Part shown: in pieces, positions 53,242 through 64,000 of the stretch
Numbering within the stretch: the stretch's first letter is position 1
How the letters are laid out: every line of letters begins with the position of its first letter
Source of the DNA: Prostheceraeus crozeri
Taxonomy: Eukaryota; Platyhelminthes; Polycladida; Euryleptidae
Assembly: GCA_907163375.1 (NCBI GenBank)
Contig: CAJQUW010016163.1
Location: 372,001-436,000, forward strand
Direction of reading: 5' to 3'
Length of the DNA stretch: 64,000 nt
The notes under the pieces: generated by a model
What the model was told of the DNA's origin: nothing
What the model saw: only the letters and a program-made list of their open reading frames with translations
Databases searched by the model: none
Made by a program: the position numbers and the translations under genes

Positions 53242-56200
53242 ATTAGACCAAGAACTTGCGGTCAAAAGTGTGCGAAAACAATATATGGATGATCGTATGA
53301 CATGTACATTGGGATGCTCTGCAAGACTAAGTCTGCTAATACAAAAATTCAGCACGCTTAGAATGCAATGCACTAACTTTTGCCCTTAGTGCCAATATCC
53401 TCATTAGAAACTTGAATTTTCAGAATTTGACTCCAAACAATTTTTTTAAAATTAAGTTAGTCATCTCTCTTGATTGTTTGTAAATTGTGATATGGCTTTC
53501 AGCCAAGAGTCTTCAATATTTACTGATTCTGAAATTTGAGAAAAATCACTTGTGATCTGCTAACAATGAACCAGTGTCCACCATCATTGTGTCCTCATTC
53601 TTTCGTCGGAAGCTTTTGCGCTAACAATCGTTAGATTATTTCTATACTAGATTCGAAATCTGTGTGACACTTATTAAGCGAAGAAGATTGAAAATTCAAT
53701 CAAGTATCAGAATAACTTACCATGAATTAAAAACAAAATTTTATGAATTAATGAAAATATAACTCGATGATCTTTGTCATCATTTTTGTAGGCGGCTTGC
53801 ACTTCCATGCTACACTGCGCATATTATGCGATGCCTTATGGGAAACACAAACATAGTGTGAGGTTTGAAATTCAGCAAACGGCTGAATGTTATTCGAAAT
53901 GCACTTGAAATGCAAATAAAAAAATAAGTCAAAGCTGTTGAGAATAACTTAACAACTTGTTGCTCTATATTTCGCCAACCGGCCATCTCAAAAGATGCAA
54001 TTTAAGAATGTTGTTTTTTATACTGAGCTGTATCTCATGAGAGGCCGGCTGTCGATTACAGAGAAATAAGTTACTAAGTTATTTTCCTCGGTTTTGGCCT
54101 ATTTTCCTTGCTTCCTTTACACAAAAATGCTGCTTACAAATAGCTGCAAATAGCTATTGACAGATGAAATTTTGTTGATATTTGCTATTGATACAAATAG
54201 ATGTTTGTTGATTTATCAAATGAATATACAAATCCTGATTATATGCCACAACTAAAATTTATATTTCAGACAGAAAATAGCTCACTATTATTGACAGTGA
54301 CACATATTGCTCCAAATCATTCTATGGTCGAATATGCGACTTTGCATTTGAAATGTATTTATATTTGCTCAAGTATCTGCGGTCAAGACTACCTTGCTTC
54401 CTGCAGCTTTCATCTTTTGGGCTCAAAAATCAAAACACAGCACTGCTGAGTCCTGAGTGAAACATACACTGAAAGTTGCAGGAAGGACTTTGGTCATACA
54501 GCAAGTATGTTAGGTAGAGTAGTAACTCAGTTAAATCCCCAATGTGTAAGCAGTTTCGATTTTATTAAATGAACTCGAGTTGAGACTCAGTACCAAATAT
54601 GAGATAAGCAAACTTTTGCAGTATTGAAGAAATTGCCACAGAATTAACTGATCACGACAACAATGCAGAAGGAATAATATTATTTACAAATCCTCCGTGT
54701 CATGACATCCTTTAGAGAGGCAATACTTGTTTTCAAAAATTAGCCTGGATGGAAGTGCCTTACTTAAATGCTCAGCCTTACTAGCTGATAAGAGTCACTG
54801 AGAGAACAGTATCACAATCAAAAACGATGATCATAATGAACTGGGAAAGATGCAAATGAGTCTACTTTACTATTCAATTTCAAGAAATGAAACATAAATT
54901 TAGTGAATTATAATATCATATCCATGAAAATTGAATTATTTCCATGAAGACTTGCATTATAATTCGATTCATGAAAATTCTTTGATAACCAGGTTAATTT
55001 CCGTTGATATAAGACACTTGCTAGCAAATTTGCATTCGTTTTGATATCTAAAAAATTTCATGCTACTTATATAGAGGTACGAAATCGCTAGTATATAAAC
55101 ATAGGAATAATTTGGAAAAATTTAACTTCTTAAAAATTGATCAAATATTGTTTTTGGACCGCAGGAAAGAAATCTACTCAAAAAACTGAATATTTTTATA
55201 TAAAAACTTTCACTGTATACTGACATTTTTTTAGTCGACTGACGTTTAATGTATGCACAATTGTGCATTTTGACATGATGAATGAGAAATATTTGCGTTT
55301 CATATCACTAGGCGAAAATGTAGGCCTATTTGCTTCAAGCCCGCACTTACGTGCACTATGATGTTGTTCGCAACACTTAAAATATTTTGTTTGACATTCA
55401 AATACTGATAATATAATGATTTCCCATCGTACATGTTGTCAGACACCGTTTAAGATGACATCCAAAAGAATCAAAATAGATGCAAGATCGCGATAAGGTA
55501 GCTCCGGGTTTAAATGACATCTGACAGCGTCAGTGAAATCATTCTACTTAATAACATTGTACAAGTATTTGAACCTTGTCATACAAATTTGACCGCTGTC
55601 AAGATGTTGAAACCACAACTTGATTCTTAGCGACAAGAAAGACATGAAAGAGAACTATAAAAACTTCAAATGATTGCTGTATTGTTGACGTTTCTAATCT
55701 ACTGATTGTCATTGCCATAAATAAAAGCATTCATTCACACTGTCAATAACCGCTGATTGAATAATCTCTTTTATATCATCGCAACCTCCAATGGAAGTGA
55801 TTATTGTCAACCCCATTTTAGATCTGTTGGTGTAGTAAACTATGAAAATGGAGCTAATATCGACGTTTGCGTGATACTGAATGATGAAAATGGTATCTTA
55901 CACACAATTCTGTGAAATATGAAGGGTTAAACTACGCCTGCTCCAGGCTTCAAGCAACGAACCAGATTCCGGCTCGCCACGCTTTAATGGTAAACAATTT
56001 ATCCGACTCTAGCTGCGGATGAGCTGCCGCTGTTGGGCATAGGTTTATTGGAACTCAGATGAGATTTAAACCTGCTCGTTGCCTGGACTAATTGATAGGG
56101 CAAAGATGAAAAACAAGCATTATAACTATGAACTCAAGATTTCCGACCCTGCCCAGGCACGTCACAAAAAGTCCATTCCTAAAACATATCATCAGGAGGT

Positions 56201-56503
56201 TTAACGGCCAGGCTCACTTATTTTGGGCCATTGATACCTAGAATGATAGACGTATATGAGAATTAGAATAATTCACATTTTTTAATTTTGTAAACTTGAT
56301 GAATTTGAGTCATTTTTTGCCGCAACAGGGACAGTCTAAAATTAATTTTCTGACAACATGTAAACAAGCGATAAAGTCGTTTCGATTTACTTCATGATAT
56401 AAAGGCATGTATAACATTGAAAACGCACCCCGTCAATAATGTCATGGATCTTTCTAAATTTAGTCAGCGACATTAGCATTGTCGTGAATGTCATTTATAT
56501 ATA
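53242..56503. other. Unassigned AT-rich sequence
   Basis: No gene or RNA recognised. Around 55,935-56,095 an imperfect inverted pair (CCAGGCTTCAAGCAACGA against TCGTTGCCTGG) hints at a decayed MITE-like repeat, too weak to name. Confidence 0.35.
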
Positions 56504-56505
56504 TA

Positions 56506-56706
56506 CAGGGTGATTCCGATCTTCCCGTCACTTTTCAAGTAAGGACTACAGCTGTATCACATGTCTGGTTGTAGTGATGGTTCATGATTTATATACTACG
56601 TTTCATGGCCTTTCAAATCGTATATTATTTATTTTCTTGTGATCTGCATTTCTGCTGATACGAGCAATTGAAATTGTTTACCCATATTACAACTTTTTAA
56701 ATCAAT
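56506..56706. repeat. Left terminal inverted repeat (201 bp)
   Basis: Starts CAGGGTGATTCC, ends AAATCAAT. It is the reverse complement of 58,085-58,285 with no mismatch seen. Confidence 0.9.
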
Positions 56707-56857
56707 TTTAAGTACTTTTTTAATTTTTTTATTCCTAGTCTACTATTTATTTATTTTATTTTACTATTTAAGTTTTTTTTTCATTTGATTTCGAAAAACA
56801 TTTCAGATCCAAAAAACTTCATTATAAGTGACAGGTATGCAGTAACGCAAAATTAAC

Positions 56858-57925
56858 TCACGAGAACTGTTTAAAGTGACCACCACCACTCTCAGAGCAC
56901 AACTCGCATCGGCGCAAGAATGACCTGTACGAAGATCGCATCATCTCGACCTCCACGCTATCGAGTAAGCTCGTAAGTCTTTCTTGCAAAGCTTCAAGAG
57001 TACGAGGACGTGGATTTCTGTATAGTCTGTCACGAATATAGCCCCAAAGCCAGAAATCGTTTACTGCTAAATCAGGGCTTCTTGGTGGCCAGTGTATCGG
57101 TCCACCACGACCAATCCATCGGTTCTTCAGCTTGACGTTCAGCAGAAAACGAACAGAATTGGCATAATGTGCAGGTGCACCATCCTGCTGATAAAATTGA
57201 CGTCGATTTCGTCTATCACTTAGTAGCGGCACAACTTTGTCTTCAAGGATAGACTGGTAGCGCTGTCCATTCATTATTTCTTTTTACACATGGTAAGTGA
57301 TGCCGTGGTGTGGTGATATCATTGCCCAGCAAGTGATGGAAGCAGACTTTAATGGTTTCACGATAACAGCGTGAGGATTTTCTTTCGCGTATATGAAGGC
57401 GTTGTGAAGGTTCACAGATCCATTCAAGTGAAACGTTGCTTCATCGGAGAAAACGATATTTGCAACGAAATTACTGTCGCGTTGTTGATGTTGAAGGATA
57501 AGGTTAGAAAACTGGAGTCTTTGAACTTTATCGTCGTCCGAGATCTCTTGCACGCGGGTAAACTTCCAAGCTCTCAAACCTTCATCTTTCAACACTCTGT
57601 TCACCGACGATTGTGAAACGCTGCAGAGCTGAGCTGGCTTTCGTTGCGAAAGTGTTGGATCATCACCATAGGCCTCGACTATTTCGTCTCGTTTGTCGTC
57701 GGAAAGCCGTCGATCTGAATGGTCACCGACTCTTGCATTTTTGGTGAGAGATAGCGAGGTTTTATAACGCCTTGCCCACCCAATTAAGGTTGTGCGTGGT
57801 GGAGCTTCTTTCTTAAAATCTACACGAAATCGTCGCCTTGCATCTTCAGGATATGAAGAGATGGTATAGGCCACGGCCGTCGCAATTTCTTCATTCGTGA
57901 AGCCAGGATAGTTAATTGCTGCCAA
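56858..57925 (-). pseudogene. Mariner-like DDD transposase with one internal stop
   Basis: About 355 codons. The N-terminal part has a helix-turn-helix region (TLSQRKPAQLCSVSQSSVNR). The catalytic triad is D in VFSDEATFHLNG, D in QQDGAPAHY and D in RSPDLAVNDFWLWG. There are 36 residues between the second and third Asp, so it is a DD36D type, near to but not the classic DD34D. A single TAA at 57,284-57,286 splits the frame, which otherwise stays in phase (the next codons are AAA GAA ATA ATG). No in-frame ATG is present before the start of homology (the first codon offered is TTG at 57,925), so the start may be lost or lie behind an intron. The triad is intact. Confidence 0.85.
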
Positions 57926-58084
57926 GTGTTGATAGTAAATAAATTTCAGCCAGTTTAATACCGTCTACACTGAAAAGTCAATCTCAATTAACTTTGCATG
58001 GTGTCGCTCAAAGCAAGCAATTATTAGATATCTATGCTGAATGCGGCTGATGATATTGATTGTTGCGATGTTCCTGTCATAGAT

Positions 58085-58285
58085 ATTGATTTAAAAAGTT
58101 GTAATATGGGTAAACAATTTCAATTGCTCGTATCAGCAGAAATGCAGATCACAAGAAAATAAATAATATACGATTTGAAAGGCCATGAAACGTAGTATAT
58201 AAATCATGAACCATCACTACAACCAGACATGTGATACAGCTGTAGTCCTTACTTGAAAAGTGACGGGAAGATCGGAATCACCCTG
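58085..58285. repeat. Right terminal inverted repeat (201 bp)
   Basis: Ends GGAATCACCCTG; exact reverse complement of the left repeat. A TA follows. Confidence 0.9.
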
Positions 58286-58287
58286 TA

Positions 58288-61200
58288 TACAGGCTATTCT
58301 ACTACGAGAAAAATTATCCAATAACAAAAATCACATTTATGCAATGCAGATTTGTGTAAATTTGAATTCGCATGTTTTTATTTGCTGCACTAGATTCGCG
58401 TGATTCGTGTATGTGAATGTGAGCCCCAAATTAGTAATCTTCACACTAGCCTCAACAGCATCTCGAGAATGACAACGTTGTTCCTCTACTTTTGCATCGA
58501 TACAAACAAAAGGAAATTTATTTTATGGCCTATTCTTGAAATATCATCTTCGAGGTATTATATAAAGGCATTATATATAAGGTATTTCAATATGTTTGAA
58601 AATGCTGTCTAAAACATGCTCAAAACCACAACATGCATGTGCTATCATGTTTACAAAGTAAAAAATCTGATTTTCAAAAGCGTGGTTTTAATACTTTGAA
58701 TTTCAGATTTTTTTGATGGATTGTTTTGTATTTTTACATTACTTTTAATGTTTTGAAACAATAAACAAAGCACGATTTTAAAAGCAATTTTGAGATATTG
58801 TTTTAAAAAGGACACTGCGACAAAACTGTTACTTTTGTCCCTTTGTCAATTATACTGTCCCATTGAAATTAGAAACTTGATCATATTTAGTAAAACGCAA
58901 CAGGCGGTAATAGTGCCTTACGATAGTTGCGTATTAGCATTATTGCATGTAAAAGTACAATTAGTGACTATTGTTAATAATTAGTTACAACACGATTCTG
59001 CGAACAACTTACACACTGGAGGCGCTAAATTTGTCGAGATGGAGCAGCGATCTCATTGGAACACAATCATCATAATTATCTATCGTGGTTTTACATATAG
59101 GTCGTCATTCATTCCTAATTCGAAGTAGGCCTAATATGCCTACTTCGAATTAGGAATAAATGACGACATGCTGAATTGTAGATCGCTACGTCGAGTGTCA
59201 GTGTTATTGAGTTATATATTGTTCCACGGGAAAAACATGAAATTGAAAATATCGATTGAATGCGATTTTTGATTCCATTGAAACTTGCGATTTTACGATT
59301 CTTAATAAATTTATGTTTCATATATACACAGTATATAAATACCTGTATTTTTTTGTACGTATTTATGTGTAAAAATATAAAGTATGACATGTAGAAACAA
59401 TAAGCTCTGGATTAATTCTCTTCAACTATATCACTACATGTACATGCTCGTGCATTGAAGTTGCTCCTGATATCAAATACATCAATAGATACAATACGAA
59501 CTAACTGAAATGAATTCAAGCTAACATTGTTTAAAAAACAATGTCTTCGCTAATGCTTATGACCAAGCGAGTTTCAAGCCTTGCCGATCAGAAATTGTTA
59601 AGCTCGATCATGACAATAGTAGCCACCTAAATGATTGCGCATTCTTTAAATATTGTCTAGGACCATTGCAGCAAAATTTCACAGACGTGGCCGCAACACT
59701 GGTAAAGACGCGTACTCCTTCTAAATGCATTTTACAAACAAGATTGAAGTCAAATTGCGTCACATTAGATCCCTTGTCTTTATTATAAGCTACAAGCACA
59801 ATATTTTGCATTGTGTTCAGATTTGTCCATCCATCTATCTTAAGCATGATGACATTTCAAATAACCAGCATGCGAAGTAAAATGGGGGCGGATGGACGGA
59901 ATCGTTTCTAGCAGTTATCAGTGAGATCCCTCCTTGTGATCGACATATTTCCAACCCAGGAAGGATGCTGGATCCTTCCAATAACAATTATATCTCTTAT
60001 CAAAATGCAATGTGTAAAATGGTGGCGTTTTAGATTATTTTCATTCTCCTGTGCAGTTTGTTAATTTACACAAGGAAAGTCGTCCCTATATGTGTTCTTG
60101 TCCCCTGATCCCATCGGTCTTATATAAATTCTATCAGGCGTTTAAACCAATTTGTCTCGGCATGGAATGTTTTTCTACCGTCAAGTAAGATTCAGTGAGA
60201 CTTTATTTACTGATATGCATTTACCAAGCATTTGTTTAGACCGACTCAGTCCATGGACTCATAGAGCAAAAGTCAACATGTCATGTGAGGCTCCCTACAA
60301 TACATGTATTAACAAAAATTGAGAAACTTGTCATGGACTACAGCCGCAAGCAATCGACTTCGAGTTACTCCGATAAACAGAATTTCCTAAAATTGCTATC
60401 CTAGAATTGGAATCTGCAATAAAATCAGAAAGGACTAAACGAGAATATATATATGTACATAGGGATTAGCTGCGACTAAATTACCAAAAGTGGGAAAATG
60501 ATAAGATGTCAATAAAATCCAGTAAATGATTGCATGTATTAACAGGAATTCTCATTGCAACGCACTTATGAGAGTAATCATATGCTGATCATGCACTGCG
60601 GAGACTGCAATTGAAAAAGGAATAAGTAATGCGCTGCCTAGATGTAGAAATAACAAATATAGCCCAGAAACGAAACAAGTCCCGGCTCATTCAAGCACAG
60701 CTATTTACTCGACATTTAATTGATTTCAATAAATATTTCATTCTATTCTTTCCTGCACGCAGTCTAAATGTTTCTAACAATTATGACAATTTTTGCAATA
60801 AATAATTTTAAAATACATGTACATGTCCCATTTCGTCAACAATAATGATCATCAAAAATGATCACATGTTTCTCCAATCATTAGATGTTTTATATTCCTT
60901 AGATTTTCCATAATTGACAGTGACCACGATTTCATATTTGAAACCTATCAGCACTGCTATTGCAGTCGGTTACTCTTACACTATACAATTTCAGGCATAA
61001 AATATATTTTTAATATTTTAAAGAAAATTTTTAGTCGTACCGTGATTTAGATTAATCTAATACTACTCAGTTCAACGTGCACATAATGTTCTGAGCATTG
61101 AATCATGTTGTGCAGCAAGCACTAAACTACATATTTCACTTCGCTTTTTATTAAATTCCAAACATGTCCATCTGACTTCTGTATAGGGGAATTTATCTTC

Positions 61201-64000
61201 CCATGCCATCTTGCAGAACACAAGAAACTGTCTCACAAACAGGATATGTCCTTATATTCATCTTCCATAATCATACGGATTATTTTCGAGAAATATGCAG
61301 TGCTGGACAAATATTGAACGATTTACGTAGAAATTAATAACTTAGCTGAATATAGTTGCATGTCATTGAAAGATTAGAACAATTAAATGGGCCCTATAAA
61401 CATTTTTAAGTAATTCATAGATATGTGCTCAGGCAGTTTTGTGTCATCTACCTATAGATAAAAGCGTTTCAGAATAAGAAAGCATGAACGCTATTTATGT
61501 TGTCAAGCATAGTAGTTAAATAGATCGGTGATTCCCATAGATGAATATACTGCATTCAATATATTAATCTGTAAATTAAAATTTTGTGTTATTGACATTC
61601 CCGGGTCAATTTATTTTGCAACCCTACTTTCGATAAATAGGGAAATCTTGCCGAAGGGTTGATTTATTAGATAGATTAATTAGATTGATTAATTTATATT
61701 AATAAGAATTATAAATTATTATTAATTTATTAGATTGATTTTATAGATTGACAAGATTTAATTTTCCGGCGAACTGGAAAACATTTTTACATTGCTTTTA
61801 TTTTCATTCATTCAATCGCTTTTAAATCAGAATTAGACCATAATTTCTTTTGAAATAAAAGATGGCTATTAAAATGACGTCTGATCATTTTTAATATACT
61901 ATATCATGGATTTATCATCGTTAGTCAAAAAGAAATTTGCGAATGTGGGAATATGACCTGCACACTTAGGATGTGCATCCCTTTCTGCAATTTATTCTCA
62001 AAAACACATCTATCAGACTTTAATGAGTGACTACATTCATGTCATTCAAAAAAACGAGTACAGTATCGCAGGAAATTTTAGCCGCATTGAAAATTAGAAG
62101 CATTTGCAGATTAGGCTAAAAGCAATGTGTACAAGCAGACAAGCTTTTTCTGCACAGCAACATCATCAAGTTCAAAGCAAGGACATGATGATTAACTTTC
62201 CTTTGGACCAGAAAATTCTGCTATGCAGAGATAGCATTGCGCTTGTACGTAAGGCACTGTTTTCAGTCTATTTTGTAAATGCATCAAATCTCAGTGTGGA
62301 TAAAACTTCCTTTGAGACTACTCACTTTTTTACTATCATAGTCAATCATCATATGATCCCGCAATCAATCACATATATCATATCACACACGTCATGTGTC
62401 ATGAGATTGCTGAATCAAACATGAATTTGAAACCAAACAATTCAGATTAAGAGACTAACATCTTATCAAATTTGATTTATTGACTTGTTCATCTTTGAGG
62501 AAAAATATAGAAAATGGAAATGAAAATGACAAAGTTTTGTGTTACATTTGATCGGTCCTAAAAATTCAGTTATAATTGCAGCTTAAGAAAAACAAGATTT
62601 TTGACACAATATATTCAAGCGAGTTTTATTCGCAATAGAAATTTGATGTTCTGCTTAACTTTCATCATTCATTTATGCGTTCATTTTCTCTATGAAAGAT
62701 ATTTGCGAAACTCTGATCCAGAGGGCACGTTTAAAATAGCAGTTTGATCAATCTCATGCATGCATCTACGCAGTAATTCAGTACGGAATAAAAACAACGA
62801 ACTCGAATGCTACCGGAACGTAGAATCTAGAACAAAAAGGGAAGCCGTAGATCCAGGGTTTGATGTAGATAATCGAAATAAAACAGTCAATCTTATCAGG
62901 ATTGTGTCAGAGACTTATGCAAATGTGACTAAATAAGAGATTTTTTATGGTCATTTATCCTAAAAGTAGAGGTCACCAGCTTGTTATTTGGAACAAATAT
63001 GAATCAAAATAATAATTGCATTGGTCGATTTCCGGAGGAGAATTTGCCAAAAATGAATAAAGTTTCTGATTTTAGGCAGTCGATTCATGAAATTCGATAA
63101 ACCGAATAAATTATGTCATCTGCCTCAGAAAGTCGGAGTCGATCAGACATGTGGTTGCTGCGAAAACGATTGTCATCGACAAGCTGGGTGGTCTTATGAA
63201 AAATAGAATTCATTTCTAAACTTCAGTGTGACAAGTTGTGATAACAACTGACGGTCTGAATTTCTTTGCTAAAATCCATCATTCACTAATATTTCATTCA
63301 ATTGACCGTCACATTTAGCATCTATATGTTTGAAATTAATGATTCCAGACGGATGAGATAACGAATTCAGGGAACGAAGTTGTACCAGTTGCAGTGTCGC
63401 ATAATAATTTTGCATAATGCTTTACTTTACTGATGCCTTTATATGTGCACATGCATAGGCTATGCGTTGAAAGCCTTTCACAAGATTAAGACAACCTAAA
63501 GCAGATGGCATGTACCTATCAAAAGGCTTGCGTACTGACTTAAGCGTCGGTCCCGGTAGTGTAACTTAAGTTGCGGCATGTGGAAGCGCAATATTCCTCT
63601 GTATTTATCACCATTTTTGCTGTAACTTGTAGATCACTTTTCAGAGGAATACTTTTTTCCTGAATATGATCTCTGGAGGCTGACCGAAATATTTTGTACA
63701 TAATATCAATTGTTTAGCACCAAAACATTCATGATTCTTTTCAACATCAGTTCATATAAATGGTTAATCATGACTTTTTCACTTTTTGCTTCTGCATATT
63801 TTATTACTGAATATTTTCAACTCTCATCATTCTAAGTTCGCTAATCAAAAATCAGCTTCACAAATTTCACGTAGCATGAGTCTCAAGTCCAATGAACACT
63901 CCTTAATTCATTTCGGAAATAGAAATTAAGAATTTCCTGTAAAAAGTATTTGTATATTTCGTGAATGAAATAAATGGTTTCATTATATTGTTCAATACAC
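58288..64000. other. Unassigned AT-rich sequence
   Basis: No gene recognised. It contains the 67-bp hairpin at 59,101, a small ACATTGTTT/AAACAATGT hairpin at about 59,524, and AT-rich repeats of TTAGATTGATTAAT near 61,660-61,760. Open frames are short and without protein-like features. Confidence 0.4.
59101..59167. repeat. Near-perfect 30-bp inverted repeat with 7-base loop
   Basis: Arms 59,101-59,130 and 59,138-59,167 pair at 29 of 30 positions around the loop CTAATAT. Arms start GTCGTCATT and meet at GAAGTAGGC. A transcript would fold into a compact hairpin. It may be a tiny foldback element, a recent snap-back duplication or a small-RNA precursor; the sequence alone does not decide. Confidence 0.8.

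Larger units (their letters stand above)
56506..58285 (-). mobile_element. Tc1/mariner-superfamily transposon with identical 201-bp TIRs
   Basis: A 1,780-bp element bounded by TA dinucleotides (56,504-56,505 and 58,286-58,287), the target duplication of this superfamily. Its ends are CAGGGTGATTCCGATC and the exact reverse complement. By direct comparison the 201-base inverted repeats appear identical, which argues for very recent movement or recent repeat correction. One transposase frame fills the middle on the minus strand, spoiled by a single in-frame stop. Confidence 0.9.

Noticed and set aside
1-64000. CRISPR arrays, bacterial operons, riboswitches, rRNA
   Set aside because: None seen; the window is animal DNA with retrotransposons and GT-AG-type signals.

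Overview
This is eukaryotic, AT-rich animal DNA made mostly of mobile elements. No complete host gene could be recognised. The best guess is a marine deuterostome such as an echinoderm. The grounds are a Polinton, a Gypsy element of the Gmr1 type (integrase before reverse transcriptase, a group first described in deuterostomes), CR1/Jockey-like LINEs, a tRNA-derived SINE and recurrent TAGGCCTA-like words. The species cannot be told from the sequence.

Positions 1 to about 13,345 are most of a Polinton (Maverick), a virus-like DNA element. One end lies outside the window. All the reading frames seen look whole. It carries the tail of a protein-primed DNA polymerase, two large related LPSNA/WEVG proteins, an adenain-like protease, the double-jelly-roll major capsid protein, two small basic proteins with GG-flanked amphipathic stretches, a chromodomain integrase, a packaging ATPase, a DEDDh-type exonuclease, two RING-like proteins and several unknowns. 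The most striking part is a rightward cassette at 3.7-5.0 kb: two tandem paralogues with a possible PC4-like fold, followed by a clear TATA-binding-protein homologue. The leftward genes repeatedly have ATGCAAA just upstream. The first leftward gene has a TATA box, two CCAAT boxes and a candidate 68-bp intron directly after its ATG. Together these suggest an element that brings part of its own transcription-initiation machinery.

From 13.3 to 44.5 kb the window holds a 5'-truncated LINE (15.6-18.2 kb), a second, internally deleted LINE (24.9-28.0 kb), a non-autonomous hAT element (36.2-37.6 kb) with a tRNA-derived SINE nested in it, and two weak candidate host exon clusters on the minus strand (38.5-38.9 and 40.5 kb). 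The rest is unassigned AT-rich sequence.

Positions 44,524-50,570 are a young Gmr1-like Gypsy retrotransposon on the minus strand. Its 557-bp LTRs differ at 2 sites, it is flanked by CATG duplications, it has a tRNA-Arg-type primer site, and its gag contains a SCAN-like segment. Further right are a small hAT-like element (52.5-53.2 kb), a Tc1/mariner-superfamily transposon with identical 201-bp inverted repeats (56.5-58.3 kb), a 67-bp near-perfect hairpin (59.1 kb), and sequence in which I see nothing more.
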